This document shows, in pieces, positions 8,011-16,627 of a stretch of DNA of 64,000 bases. The DNA is from Actinomycetes bacterium (lineage in GTDB: Bacteria > Actinomycetota > Thermoleophilia > Solirubrobacterales > 70-9), in assembly GCA_016861045.1 (NCBI GenBank), contig BOKP01000001.1, positions 747,529 through 811,528 of the forward strand. Direction: 5' to 3'. The notes below the pieces were generated by a model that was given only the letters and a program-made list of their open reading frames with translations, was not told the DNA's origin and searched no databases. The stretch's first letter is position 1. Each line of letters opens with the position of its first letter. The translations under genes and the position numbers were made by a program.

Positions 8011-8391
8011 TCGCCGCAGGCAACTTGGAAACGCAGGATCCTGTTGCGGATCGCAGCAATAGCCGTACTTGGAATCGCAGGCGTCGCCGTTGCCCGGCTC
8101 GCCGACAACCCGGAACCTGTCGTTCTCCAGAAGGGAAAGACGATCGGGTACATCGATTTGCGGACCGGTGAGCCAATTCATTGCCCGAATGGGGCGCCGC
8201 TGACCTATTCCCCAAGTGCCAACCCAGTCGAGGACGATGGTCCTCGGTGCGCGGACGGATCGGTGCCCGACGTCTACTCATCGCAGGTGCGCGACTACGA
8301 GCAGTGGCTCGAGAAGCAGCCCGCCGGCACCGCTCTCGCTGATGGGCCAACGTTCTCGTACGAGCTCAAGTCCGGCATCCCAGGGCAGTAG
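7969..8391 (+). CDS. Small membrane-anchored hypothetical protein, 5' end uncertain
   Basis: This frame of up to 140 residues has one N-terminal membrane segment (RILLRIAAIAVLGIAGVAVA) preceded by WKRR, so the rest would be outside. The C-terminal ~90 residues contain two cysteines (EPIHCPNG and GPRCADG) and no family I recognise. The only upstream start, TTG at 7969, lies inside the transposase remnant. A TTG at 8044 within the membrane segment, with AGGA before it, is another option. The original N-terminus may have been replaced by the insertion. The region is less GC-rich than the surrounding genes. Confidence 0.45.
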   Translation: MAAVGAARADGNAQSPQATWKRRILLRIAAIAVLGIAGVAVARLADNPEPVVLQKGKTIGYIDLRTGEPIHCPNGAPLTYSPSANPVEDDGPRCADGSVPDVYSSQVRDYEQWLEKQPAGTALADGPTFSYELKSGIPGQ

Positions 8392-8430
8392 ACAGCGCGG
8401 CCGAGCCGCAAGTAACGCGTCCCGGCTGCT

Positions 8431-8661
8431 CTACTCGTAGAGCTTGACGATCCGGATCGTGCCCGCCGGCGCCGCGTCGACGCAGAGGTTGCAGAGCACG
8501 CACTCGTCGAGGTTCTCGGTGACGATGCCGACCCGGCCGCCGTCGGCGCTGAAGATGTCGACCGGGCAGACCTCGGCGAGCTTGGCGGCGAGGTCGGCGT
8601 CGGCGGCGATCGCGTCGTCGACCTCGACGTCGATGAAGATGCCGTGCAGCTCCTCGCTCAT
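8431..8661 (-). CDS. Small [4Fe-4S] ferredoxin
   Basis: This 76-residue protein has four cysteines in the pattern CPVDIF (Cys ~32) plus CVLCNLC (Cys ~53, 56, 59), enough for one [4Fe-4S] cluster. The position that would supply a fourth C-terminal-cluster cysteine is alanine (VDAAP), so the CP of the first half must complete the cluster. The layout resembles half of a bacterial 2[4Fe-4S] ferredoxin. The ATG overlaps the succinyl-CoA synthetase alpha stop (ATGA, 8661-8658), so it is translated with that gene and may supply electrons to an oxidoreductase acting on the same CoA esters, although none is encoded next to it. Confidence 0.75.
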   Translation of the reverse strand: MSEELHGIFIDVEVDDAIAADADLAAKLAEVCPVDIFSADGGRVGIVTENLDECVLCNLCVDAAPAGTIRIVKLYE

Positions 8662-9569
8662 CGCCCGAGCGCCTCCTTGACGCAGTCGGGGATCTCGTCG
8701 ATCCGCTCGACGACCGGGATGCCGGCCGCCTCGAGGCGAGCGATCTTCTCGGTCGCCGAGTCCTCGACGCCCTCGACGATCGTCCCGGCGTGGCCGAAGC
8801 TCATCCCCTGCATCTCCTCGTCGTCCATGAACCGGCCCGCCATGAAGGCGACGATCGGCATCGTCGAGCCGGCGGCTTCGCGCCACTCGACGAGCTCCGC
8901 CTCCATCCGGCCGCCGGGCTCGGTGTAGATCACGATCGCCTCGGTCTGCGGGTCCTCCTCGAAGAGCGGCATCAGCTCCGCGTAGGTCGAGCCGATGATC
9001 GCGTCGCCGCCGATCGAGATCGCGGTCGAGACGCCGAGGCCGGCGGCCGTAAGGGTCGAGGAGATCTCGGTCGTCATCCCGCCGGAGCGGCTCATCACCC
9101 CGACCGGGCCGGGGACGTAGGCCTTCGCGGCGTCCCTCGCGGGGCCGCCGATGCCGCCCATCTTGGCGACGCCGGGGGCGATCAGGCCGAGGCAGTTGGG
9201 CCCGATGATCCGCGCCCCGCGCTCGTTCGCGAGCTCGACCATCTCGGCGACGTCACGGCGCGGGATCCGCTCGGTGACGACGACGATCAGCTTCACCCCG
9301 TTCTCGATCGCCTCCATCACCGCGTCCTTGGTGAAGGCGGGGGGGACGGTGGCGACGGCGCCGTCGATCGGCCCGCCGTGGTGGGCGACGGCCTGCTCGA
9401 CGGTGTCGAAGACGGGGACGCCGTGGACCTCGCGGCCCTTGCGGCCGGGAGTGACGCCGGCGACGATCCGCGAGCCGAAGTCGAGGCACTCGCGGGTCAG
9501 GTTGACCGCCTCGCGCCCGGTGATGCCCTGGACGATGAAGGTGAAATCGGGGTGGAGCAGAACGGCCAT
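8658..9569 (-). CDS. sucD: Succinyl-CoA synthetase alpha-subunit family (SucD-like)
   Basis: This 303-residue protein carries the CoA-binding Rossmann domain (TFIVQGITGREAVNLT near 10), the GPNCLG and GVMSRSGGMTTE loops, and the phospho-histidine motif GMSFGHAGTI near 260. The family makes succinyl-CoA or, in close relatives, malyl-CoA (malate-CoA ligase MtkB). The malyl-CoA lyase gene elsewhere in the window makes the second option worth considering. A ribosome site AGAGAGG lies 6 nt before the ATG. It lies 104 bp downstream of the beta-subunit gene, with a small hairpin between them, and overlaps the ferredoxin gene. Confidence 0.88.
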   Translation of the reverse strand: MAVLLHPDFTFIVQGITGREAVNLTRECLDFGSRIVAGVTPGRKGREVHGVPVFDTVEQAVAHHGGPIDGAVATVPPAFTKDAVMEAIENGVKLIVVVTERIPRRDVAEMVELANERGARIIGPNCLGLIAPGVAKMGGIGGPARDAAKAYVPGPVGVMSRSGGMTTEISSTLTAAGLGVSTAISIGGDAIIGSTYAELMPLFEEDPQTEAIVIYTEPGGRMEAELVEWREAAGSTMPIVAFMAGRFMDDEEMQGMSFGHAGTIVEGVEDSATEKIARLEAAGIPVVERIDEIPDCVKEALGR

Positions 9570-9590
9570 CGCTTACCTCTCTCGCTCCCA

Positions 9591-9617
9591 GCAAGCAGCT
9601 CGCAGCCTGGGGCTTGC
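9591..9617 (-). other. Intercistronic hairpin between sucC and sucD
   Basis: GCAAGC (9591-9596) and GCTTGC (9612-9617) form a 6-bp stem with a 15-nt loop in the 104-bp sucC-sucD gap. It may be a processing site or weak attenuator. There is no U-tract. Confidence 0.25.
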
Positions 9618-9673
9618 AGCGATCGGCGCTCGACGGGATCCGGCGAGGCCGAGCGGCGTGACCCGCTGCCCGC

Positions 9674-10879
9674 TCATCCCTGCACCTTCTCGACGGCGAT
9701 CCCGGCCGCCTCCCACATCGATACCGAGCGGTCGACGTACTCGACCCCGTACTTGTCGAGGATCTTGTAGCCCTCGTCCTCCCAGGCGCCGGGGATGCGG
9801 AAGATCGCGATCGTCTCGGCCGGGTCCCTGCCGAGCTCGAGGCAGGCCTTGATCACGCCGCGGGCGACGATGTCGACGCGGGTGTTGGAGACGATCGACA
9901 TCATGACCGCGATCTTGTCGACCCCGTCCTTCTCGAGGACCTGCCTGGCGAGGCCACATGACTTCGCGACCGAGGGGTTGCCGCCGATCTCGGCGTAGTT
10001 GGCCGGCCTGCCGCCCTGGCTGCGGACCGCGTCGGTCAGGGTCAGCGACCCGCCGCCGGCGCCGATCACGAGGCCGAGGTCGCCGCTGAAGCCGTGGTCT
10101 TTGCCCTGGATCACCCCGCGGTGGTCGGCGGCGTCGATCGCCTTCACGTTGCGCTCGAACTCGCTCGGCTCGTAGAGCTCGCGCGGCTCGTCGAGGTCGA
10201 CGCCGATCCCTGCCAGCATCGCCTTGTGGCGGCCGACCGCCTCGTCCTCCATCTCCATGTGGGCGTCGAGGGCGACGAAGGAGCCGTCGGCGAGCCGCGC
10301 CAGCGGGTTGATCTCGGCCAGGGTCATGTCGAGGTCGCGCTGGAGGCGGGCCAGCGCCGCGAGGACCCGGCTCGCGCGTCCGAGCTCGGGGCCGGTCATC
10401 CCGCAGCGGGCGACGGCCTCCTTCGCCCGGAAGTCGGCGATCGGGTGGAGGTTCGGGAGGTGGGCGCGACCGACGTGGTCGGGATGCTCGGCGGCGACCT
10501 GCTCGATGTCGATCCCGCCCATGTCGCTGAACAGCATCATCGGGCGCTTCGCGCGCCCGTCCCACAGCACCGCGGCGTAGTACTCCTGCTCGACCTCGGC
10601 CTTCGGGTCGACGAGGACGCCGACCGGCATGTGGCCGCCGATCTCGAGCTCGAGGATCCGGTCGGCGTGCTCGGCCGCCTCGTCGGGGGTGTCGGCGAAC
10701 CTGACCCCCCCGGCCTTCATCCTGCCGCCGGTCAGGACCTGCGACTTGACGACGACCGGGCCGCCGATCGAGTCGGCGGCGGCGCGGGCCTCCTCGGCGG
10801 TCGTGCAGAACCCGTAGTCGGTGACCGGGATCCCGGCCCGCTCGACGATGCGGCGTGATTCGTACTCGTAGAAGCGCAT
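9674..10879 (-). CDS. sucC: Succinyl-CoA synthetase beta-subunit family (SucC-like, ATP-grasp)
   Basis: This 401-residue ATP-grasp protein starts MRFYEYESRRIVERAGIPV. It shows the nucleotide-binding VVVKSQVLTGGRMKAGGV (about 45-65), the metal-binding MTLAEINPLARL (about 200) and the C-terminal ligase domain with GHSGFSG-like DHGFSGD and AEIGGNPS. Paired with the SucD-like protein it should form an acid-CoA ligase (succinyl-CoA, possibly malyl-CoA). The ATG at 10879 was chosen because upstream codons are antisense to PEP carboxykinase and lack homology. A possible TAGGGT -10 lies at 10922-10917, giving a ~37-nt leader. It is divergent from pckG. Confidence 0.88.
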   Translation of the reverse strand: MRFYEYESRRIVERAGIPVTDYGFCTTAEEARAAADSIGGPVVVKSQVLTGGRMKAGGVRFADTPDEAAEHADRILELEIGGHMPVGVLVDPKAEVEQEYYAAVLWDGRAKRPMMLFSDMGGIDIEQVAAEHPDHVGRAHLPNLHPIADFRAKEAVARCGMTGPELGRASRVLAALARLQRDLDMTLAEINPLARLADGSFVALDAHMEMEDEAVGRHKAMLAGIGVDLDEPRELYEPSEFERNVKAIDAADHRGVIQGKDHGFSGDLGLVIGAGGGSLTLTDAVRSQGGRPANYAEIGGNPSVAKSCGLARQVLEKDGVDKIAVMMSIVSNTRVDIVARGVIKACLELGRDPAETIAIFRIPGAWEDEGYKILDKYGVEYVDRSVSMWEAAGIAVEKVQG

Positions 10880-11119
10880 TTGCTCGTGCCGCCCGGTCGT
10901 CGCCGAGCGCCGCGGAACCCTAGCGGCTCGGCCGGGGAGGGCGGCTCGCCGCCGCGCATCGGTAGCGGGCCGCGGCTGGCCTCGGTAGCCGCCACCACGG
11001 CGGCCCGGGCCGCGATACGGCAGAATGGGCCGACAGCTACCGCTGCCGCGCGCCCCCTGCCGACTGCGGGCGGCCCCGATTCGCGCAGCGTTCCCAGATA
11101 GGAGTTGATCCAGTCCACG

Positions 11120-12928
11120 ATGACCGACGCCACCGCCGCGCCCGAGGCGCCCACCCGCAACCAGGCCCTGACGAGCTGGGTCGACGAGATCGCCAAGCTC
11201 GCGAAGCCGAAGGCGATCCACTGGTGTGACGGCTCCGCGGAGGAGTACGACCGGCTCTGCGGGCAGCTCGTCGAGGCGGGGACCTTCCGGCGGCTGTCCG
11301 ATGCCAAGCGCCCGAGCTCGTATCTGGCCTGGTCGGACCCCTCCGACGTCGCCCGCGTCGAGGACCGGACTTTCATCTGCTCCGAGACCGAGGCCGAGGC
11401 CGGCCCGAACAACAACTGGCGCGAGCCGGGGGAGATGAAGGAGGAGCTGCTCGAGCTCTTCGACGGCGCGATGGCGGGGCGGGTCATGTACGTCGTCCCG
11501 TTCTCGATGGGGCCGCTGGGCTCGGACAAGTCGCAGATCGGCGTCCAGGTGACCGATTCGCCCTACGTGGTCGTCTCGATGCGGATCATGACCCGGATGG
11601 GCAGGAAGGCGCTCGAGGTCCTGGGCGACGACGGTGAGTTCGTTCCCTGCGTGCACTCGGTCGGCGATCCCCTCGCCGCGGGCGAGGAGGACGGCGCCTG
11701 GCCGACGAACGCGGAGACGAAGTACATCGTCCACTTCCCGGCGAGCCGCGAGATCTGGTCCTACGGATCGGGCTACGGCGGCAACGCGCTGCTCGGCAAG
11801 AAGTGCCTGGCGTTGCGGATCGCCTCGGTGATGGCCCGGGACGGGGGCTGGATGGCCGAGCACATGCTGATCCTGAAGCTGACCTCGCCCGAGGGCGCCG
11901 TCAAGTACGTGACCGGGGCCTTCCCGTCGGCCTGCGGCAAGACCAACCTGGCGATGATGATCCCCTCGCTCGAGGGCTGGAAGGCCGAGACGATCGGCGA
12001 CGACATCGCCTGGATGCGCTTCGGCGAAGACGGCCGCCTCTACGCCATCAACCCCGAGGCCGGCTTCTTCGGCGTCGCTCCCGGCACCAGCGCCGACACC
12101 AACCCGAACGCGATGAAGGCGATCGAGCGCGACACGATCTTCACCAACTGCGCGCTGACCGACGAAGGCGACATCTGGTGGGAAGGGATGACGAAGCAGC
12201 CGCCCGCCCACCTGATCGACTGGCACGGGAAGGACTGGTCCCCCGGCGCCGAGGCGACCGCCGCGCATCCGAACGCGCGCTTCACGGTCTCCGCGAGGCA
12301 GGCGCCTTCGATGGCGCCGGAGTGGGAGGACCCGGAGGGCGTCCCGATCGACGCGTTCCTGTTCGGCGGCCGCCGCGCGAGCGTCGTCCCGCTGGTCCGC
12401 GAGGCGTTCGACTGGGAGCACGGCGTCTTCCTCGGGATGACGATGTCTTCGGAGATGACCGCGGCGGCGTTCGGCGCCGTCGGCCAGCTCCGCTTCGACC
12501 CGTTCGCGATGCTGCCGTTCTGCGGCTACGACCTCGCCGATCACTGCGCCCACTGGCTCGAGATCGCCCGAGCCGAGGGGGCGCAGCTGCCGCGGGTGTT
12601 CTACGTCAACTGGTTCCGCAAGGACGCCGACGGCGGGTTCATCTGGCCCGGCTTCGGCGAGAACAGCCGCGTCCTCGAGTGGGTCTTCCGCCGCTGCGAC
12701 GGCGAGGGGAAGACGGTCGAGACCCCGATCGGCCTCGTGCCGGCGATCGACGGGATCGACACCGACGGCCTCGAGGTCGGCGAGGAGGAGATGACCGAGC
12801 TCCTCACCGTCGACGAGGACGCCCTCCGCGACGAGCTGCCGCAGGTCGAGGAGCACCTGGCGAAGTACGAGCGGCTGCCGGCCGAGGTCCGCGCGCAGTT
12901 CGAGGCGCTGAAAGCCAAGCTCGGCTGA
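11120..12928 (+). CDS. pckG: Phosphoenolpyruvate carboxykinase (GTP)
   Basis: This 602-residue enzyme converts oxaloacetate to PEP with GTP, the first step of gluconeogenesis. Family motifs are present: [13 protein letters not shown]-type substrate loop ([14 protein letters not shown]), the metal-binding TKYIVHFP region, the P-loop [12 protein letters not shown] near 275, GDDIAWM and the guanine-binding FYVNWFRKD. Length and motifs are those of an intact GTP-type enzyme. The ATG at 11120 was preferred over the TTG at 11105, which directly abuts ATAGGAG; the ATG leaves 15 nt to that ribosome site. It is divergent from sucC and fits anaplerotic coupling to the ethylmalonyl-CoA genes. Confidence 0.95.
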   Translation: MTDATAAPEAPTRNQALTSWVDEIAKLAKPKAIHWCDGSAEEYDRLCGQLVEAGTFRRLSDAKRPSSYLAWSDPSDVARVEDRTFICSETEAEAGPNNNWREPGEMKEELLELFDGAMAGRVMYVVPFSMGPLGSDKSQIGVQVTDSPYVVVSMRIMTRMGRKALEVLGDDGEFVPCVHSVGDPLAAGEEDGAWPTNAETKYIVHFPASREIWSYGSGYGGNALLGKKCLALRIASVMARDGGWMAEHMLILKLTSPEGAVKYVTGAFPSACGKTNLAMMIPSLEGWKAETIGDDIAWMRFGEDGRLYAINPEAGFFGVAPGTSADTNPNAMKAIERDTIFTNCALTDEGDIWWEGMTKQPPAHLIDWHGKDWSPGAEATAAHPNARFTVSARQAPSMAPEWEDPEGVPIDAFLFGGRRASVVPLVREAFDWEHGVFLGMTMSSEMTAAAFGAVGQLRFDPFAMLPFCGYDLADHCAHWLEIARAEGAQLPRVFYVNWFRKDADGGFIWPGFGENSRVLEWVFRRCDGEGKTVETPIGLVPAIDGIDTDGLEVGEEEMTELLTVDEDALRDELPQVEEHLAKYERLPAEVRAQFEALKAKLG

Positions 12929-12944
12929 GCGTTCGCGCACAACC

Positions 12945-13042
12945 GGGTCACCTCACCTGCCAACAGCGTGGTCAGGGTGACCCACGTCCGAGAGCGGCGG
13001 CCCGCATAGCGACGTGGTCATCCGACCCACGCCTATCGTGGG
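12945..13042. terminator. Bidirectional terminator region between pckG and the FHA-HtrA gene
   Basis: Two inverted repeats lie between these convergent genes: GGGTCACC (12945-12952) with GGTGACCC (12976-12983), and a tight hairpin CCCACG-cctat-CGTGGG (13026-13042). Neither has a U-tract, as is usual at this GC content. Confidence 0.5.
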
Positions 13043-13067
13043 CGGGACGGCCCACCGCGGGGGTCGG

Positions 13068-14489
13068 CTAGAGGTACGGAAGCTCGACCGCGAAGCGGCC
13101 GCCGCGGGTGACGCCGCTGACCGTCGCCGTGTCGCCGGGCTCAGCCTGCTCGGCGATCCGGCAATAGTCGGCGCGGGTCCGGACCGGCCGGCCGTCGATC
13201 GCGGTGACGACCGCGACCTCGCTGCCGAAGCCGGCGTCGGCCGCCTCCGACCCCTCGACGGCGTTGTTGACGACGAGGCCCTTGCCGTTGGCGATGAAGT
13301 CGAAGCCGAGGAAGCCGATCGAGTCGCCCTGCTCGAGCGTCGGCGCCTGCTCCTTGAACAGGTCGACGCCGATCGCGAACCCCTGCCCCTGGGTCTCCAG
13401 CGTGGTCAGCGAGTTGATCCCGACCAGGTTGCCGGCGTCGTCGACCAGCGGGCCGCCGGAGTTGCCGTGGTTGATCGCGGCGTCCGTCTGGACCACGTTC
13501 GGGTAGCGGCGGGTGTCGGGATGCGCCCCGGCCTCGGAGCGGCTCTGCACCGACTCCTCGACGACCGAGACCGTGCCGGTGTTCGACTGCAGCGGCGTCG
13601 AGGCGAAGTTGGTGAACTCGTTGCTCGGATAGCCGACCACGTTGACCTGCTCGCCCTGGGCGAGGTCGGACTGGGAGCCGAGCGGTAGCGTCTCGAGCCC
13701 GCTCGCGTCATCGACCTCGAGCATCGCGATGTCGTAGCAGGGCGAGTTCGCATACAGGGTGGCGGGGCGCGGCTCGTCGTCGACGAGGACACGGTAGGTG
13801 GTCAGCCCGGGCGTCTCCTGGTCGCCGACGACGTGCGCGTTGGTCACGACGAGCCCCCGATCGGCGTCGTAGACCCAGCCGGTCCCGGCGCCGTTGCTCC
13901 GGTCGTCGACCCTGGTCAGGACCCGTACCGTCGACGGCCTCGCCCTGGCGATGATCTCGCTCGCGGTCGGCGGCTCCTCGGGGTCGGAGGAGAAGACGCC
14001 CGTCGCCGCGGCGACGATCGCGCCGGCCGCGACGAGGACCGCGATCACGGCGAGGATCGTCGCGCGGCGGACCGATCGCTCCAGCCGCAGCCGCTGGATC
14101 ACGCTGGAGTCGCCCGAGACCATGCGCCGGATCCGCGACCGCTCGTCGGGCTTGGCCGCCGCCCCGCCGGCTCCGGCCGCCGCGCCGCCGGCTGCGCGAT
14201 CGGGCTCGATCCGCAGGGTGCTGGAGCCGATCCGCAGCGAGTCGCCCGGGGCGAGCGTCACCGGCCGCTCGATCCGGCGTCCGTTGACGAACGTCCCGTT
14301 GCTGGAGCCGAGGTCGCCGACCTCGACATCGCCGTCGACCACCTGCAGGTAGGCGTGGCGGCGCGAGACCTTGCCGTCATCGAGGGTCAGGTTGCAGGCC
14401 GGGTCGCGGCCGATGACGAAGCGCTCCTCGGCCCCGACCTCGATCCGGCTGTCGGCGTTGGGCCCGGTGAGGAAGATCAGCTCGGCCAT
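13068..14489 (-). CDS. FHA domain-transmembrane-trypsin-like protease-PDZ protein (HtrA-like)
   Basis: This 473-residue protein has an FHA domain at ~20-95 with canonical phosphothreonine residues (GRDP, VSRRHA, GSSNGT), an Ala/Gly linker, a single TM at ~143-163 and an extracytoplasmic trypsin-like domain. The catalytic triad is visible as His219 (VVTNAHVVG), Asp253 (CYDIAMLEV) and Ser344 (NHGNSGGPLV). A C-terminal PDZ-like domain spans ~385-470. The protease therefore sits outside while the FHA domain reads phosphorylation inside. It lies 13 bp downstream of the Hsp70-like gene in the same operon and close to a kinase gene, so FHA binding to kinase-phosphorylated threonines probably controls it. 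Confidence 0.9.
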   Translation of the reverse strand: MAELIFLTGPNADSRIEVGAEERFVIGRDPACNLTLDDGKVSRRHAYLQVVDGDVEVGDLGSSNGTFVNGRRIERPVTLAPGDSLRIGSSTLRIEPDRAAGGAAAGAGGAAAKPDERSRIRRMVSGDSSVIQRLRLERSVRRATILAVIAVLVAAGAIVAAATGVFSSDPEEPPTASEIIARARPSTVRVLTRVDDRSNGAGTGWVYDADRGLVVTNAHVVGDQETPGLTTYRVLVDDEPRPATLYANSPCYDIAMLEVDDASGLETLPLGSQSDLAQGEQVNVVGYPSNEFTNFASTPLQSNTGTVSVVEESVQSRSEAGAHPDTRRYPNVVQTDAAINHGNSGGPLVDDAGNLVGINSLTTLETQGQGFAIGVDLFKEQAPTLEQGDSIGFLGFDFIANGKGLVVNNAVEGSEAADAGFGSEVAVVTAIDGRPVRTRADYCRIAEQAEPGDTATVSGVTRGGRFAVELPYL

Positions 14490-14502
14490 CGGGCTCCCGC
14501 CC

Positions 14503-16497
14503 TCAGGCCAGCTGTCGCCAGGCGTTGATCGAGCGCGAGACCGGGACGTCGGTGGCCTCGGAGGCCATGAAGGCGATCTTGAGCTGGCTGTCGTCGGTCC
14601 AGATCACCCAGTTCTGGCCGTCCTCGTCGGTGTAGCAGGCGAGGTTGCCGATCGTCTTCTGCGGATCGTTCCGGTACCAGGTGCCCTTCGTTCCCCAGTC
14701 GTTGGCGCTGCAGCCGCCGGGGTCGAGCGTTGCCGCGTAGCGCTTGAAGGCCGCGTTGAGGTCGCGGCGGCTCTCGAAGGACTCGATGAAGACGACGAAG
14801 CCGGGCGGGCCGTCGCACTGGATCCCGGCCTGGGCGCCGACCTCGAAGTCCTGCTCCTTCTCGGGCACGCAGCTGTCGCGGAACTTCTCCGGGATGAACG
14901 TCGCCAGCTCCTCCTCGGGCGTCGTCTCGTCGGTCGTGGTCGTCGTCGTGGTCGGGTCGCCGCCGCCACCGCCGCCGAGCAGCACCACCGCGGCGAGGAT
15001 CGCGACGACCGCCGCGCCGCCGAGGATCGCCGCGATGGTCCGCCCGCGCCCGCCGCCGGAGCCGCCCGCACGCCGGGCCGCCGCCGCGGGTTGGCGGGCG
15101 GGTTCCGGCCCGGCGTCGTCGGCCCCCCGCCCGGGATCGCGCGGGACGCCACCTCCTCCGGCTCCGGCGCCGGGCCCGGGCGTGGGCGGGACCGGATCCC
15201 CTGGCCCGGGCGTCGCGGCGACCATCGGCCGCCCACCCGGCTCCGGCGGCGCCGGGACGTCGATCTCGGTCGCGTTCGGGTCGGCGGCCACGGCGTCCGT
15301 CGGATCCGCGGCGGCGGCCCCGGCCGCGGCCGGGGCGGCAGCCCCCGGAAGCGGCGGGATCGCCGCCCCCTCCGGCGACAGCGGGCGCTCGTCGACCGAG
15401 GAGTCGCGCGCCGCGGCCCGCTCGAGCCGCGCCGCGCCGAGCGCGATCACCGACTTCGGGTCGTCGAGGTGCTCGGGCAGGACCCCGAGGCGCTCCTGGA
15501 TCAGACGGCCGACGAGCGGGATCCGGCTCGAGCCCCCGGCGAGGTAGATCGCGGCCAGATCCGACGTCTGCAGGCCGGCGGCGAGGATCGTCCGCTCGAG
15601 CTCGGCGACGGTGCCGCGCAGGGTCGGCGCGATCAGGCGCTCGAAGTCGGTGACGTTCGCCTCGAGCTCCCGATCGACCGGCGGCGGCAGGTAGAACTCG
15701 TACTGGGAGCTGCGCGACAGCCCCTCCTTGGCGCGACGCGCGTGGCGGAGGAGCTCTCGGTTCGCCTGCGCCCAGGCCCGGTCCCGGCTCGCGTCCGCCT
15801 CCCGGAGATGCTCCCAGACGTCGCCGGGAAGCTGGTCGCCGAGGTGGCGGTAGAGGAGGTCGTCGAAGTCCTCGCCGCCGAGCTCCTCGTCGCCGCCGGT
15901 CCTGCCGACGACCGTGAACGAGCTCCCGTGCCGCTTCAGGACCGCGGTGTCGAGCGTGCCGCCGCCGAGGTCGTAGACGGCGACGTGCTCGCCCTCGGCG
16001 AGGCGCTCGCTGGCGAAGTGGACGGCGGCCGCGACCGGTTCGGGGACGAAGGTCGGCTCGCCGAGGCCGGCCATCGAGGCGGCCTGCCCGAGCTTCGCGA
16101 GGCGCGACTTCTGCCAGCGCGCCGGGTGGGTCAGGCGGATCTCGTCCGGGGGCTCGCCGCCGCTCAGCGCCATCGCCTCGTTGTGGACCTCGCGCAGGAT
16201 CGCGGCGATGATCTCGACCGGCCGCAGCTGCTTGTCGCCGAGTTGGATGAACTCCTCGCCGAGCCGGCTCTTCGGCGCGCGCTCCAGACACCACGGCGCG
16301 AGGGTCGACAGCTCCTCGGCCTCGACGCCGAGCACGAGCCGGCCGGTCCCCGACGCCCCCGTCCCCTCGCGCCAGAAGGCTAGCGACGGCATCCGCGGCC
16401 CGCCCTGGAGCTGGATCGTCTCGACCCGGTCGCCGACCCTCCGTGCCGCCGCGGTCGAGGTCGTGCCGACGTCGATGGCGAGGATCCAGCCGCTCAA
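14503..16497 (-). CDS. Hsp70/DnaK-like ATPase with transmembrane segment and extracytoplasmic cysteine domain
   Basis: This 664-residue protein starts at a TTG preceded by AAGGGAG with 7-nt spacing. Residues ~1-365 form an actin/Hsp70 ATPase with phosphate-1 LAIDVGTTST, phosphate-2 VAVYDLGGGTLDTAV and adenosine motif IYLAGGSSRIPLVG. The usual Hsp70 substrate-binding domain is absent. Instead there is a Pro/Ala/Gly linker, one TM (~487-509), a run of threonines and a ~130-residue C-terminal domain with four cysteines (SCVP, IQCD, GGCS, LACY). That domain resembles the extracytoplasmic domain found on many actinobacterial Ser/Thr kinases (family knowledge). ATPase inside and sensor outside suggest a transducer. 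It is in operon with FHA-HtrA and divergent from the FHA-ABC gene. Confidence 0.85.
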   Translation of the reverse strand: MSGWILAIDVGTTSTAAARRVGDRVETIQLQGGPRMPSLAFWREGTGASGTGRLVLGVEAEELSTLAPWCLERAPKSRLGEEFIQLGDKQLRPVEIIAAILREVHNEAMALSGGEPPDEIRLTHPARWQKSRLAKLGQAASMAGLGEPTFVPEPVAAAVHFASERLAEGEHVAVYDLGGGTLDTAVLKRHGSSFTVVGRTGGDEELGGEDFDDLLYRHLGDQLPGDVWEHLREADASRDRAWAQANRELLRHARRAKEGLSRSSQYEFYLPPPVDRELEANVTDFERLIAPTLRGTVAELERTILAAGLQTSDLAAIYLAGGSSRIPLVGRLIQERLGVLPEHLDDPKSVIALGAARLERAAARDSSVDERPLSPEGAAIPPLPGAAAPAAAGAAAADPTDAVAADPNATEIDVPAPPEPGGRPMVAATPGPGDPVPPTPGPGAGAGGGGVPRDPGRGADDAGPEPARQPAAAARRAGGSGGGRGRTIAAILGGAAVVAILAAVVLLGGGGGGDPTTTTTTTDETTPEEELATFIPEKFRDSCVPEKEQDFEVGAQAGIQCDGPPGFVVFIESFESRRDLNAAFKRYAATLDPGGCSANDWGTKGTWYRNDPQKTIGNLACYTDEDGQNWVIWTDDSQLKIAFMASEATDVPVSRSINAWRQLA

Positions 16498-16614
16498 ACT
16501 GCCCACTCCCTTCGTACAGCGCGCGCGGGTGAGGCGCTTCTCGTGCCGGGGCAGGGGACGAAACCTGGTTCCCCCCGGATCATGCCCGGCGACCGTACCA
16601 CGAGATGGCGGGGA

Positions 16615-16620
16615 TATGCT
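16615..16620 (+). promoter_or_regulatory. -10 box (TATGCT) of the FHA-ABC/kinase operon
   Basis: TATGCT ends 7 nt before the ATG at 16628 and itself overlaps an upstream in-frame ATG (16616). This favours the second ATG as a leaderless start. Confidence 0.45.
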
Positions 16621-16627
16621 GCAAATC

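Noticed and set aside
7718-8121. GAACCTGTC copies as inverted ends of the IS element
   Set aside because: All three copies are in the same orientation, so they cannot be paired terminal inverted repeats.
10880-12940. Long minus-strand extension of sucC through the PEP carboxykinase gene
   Set aside because: It is an artefact of GC-rich codons opposite pckG. SucC homology begins at MRFYEYESRR, and the upstream residues are low-complexity.
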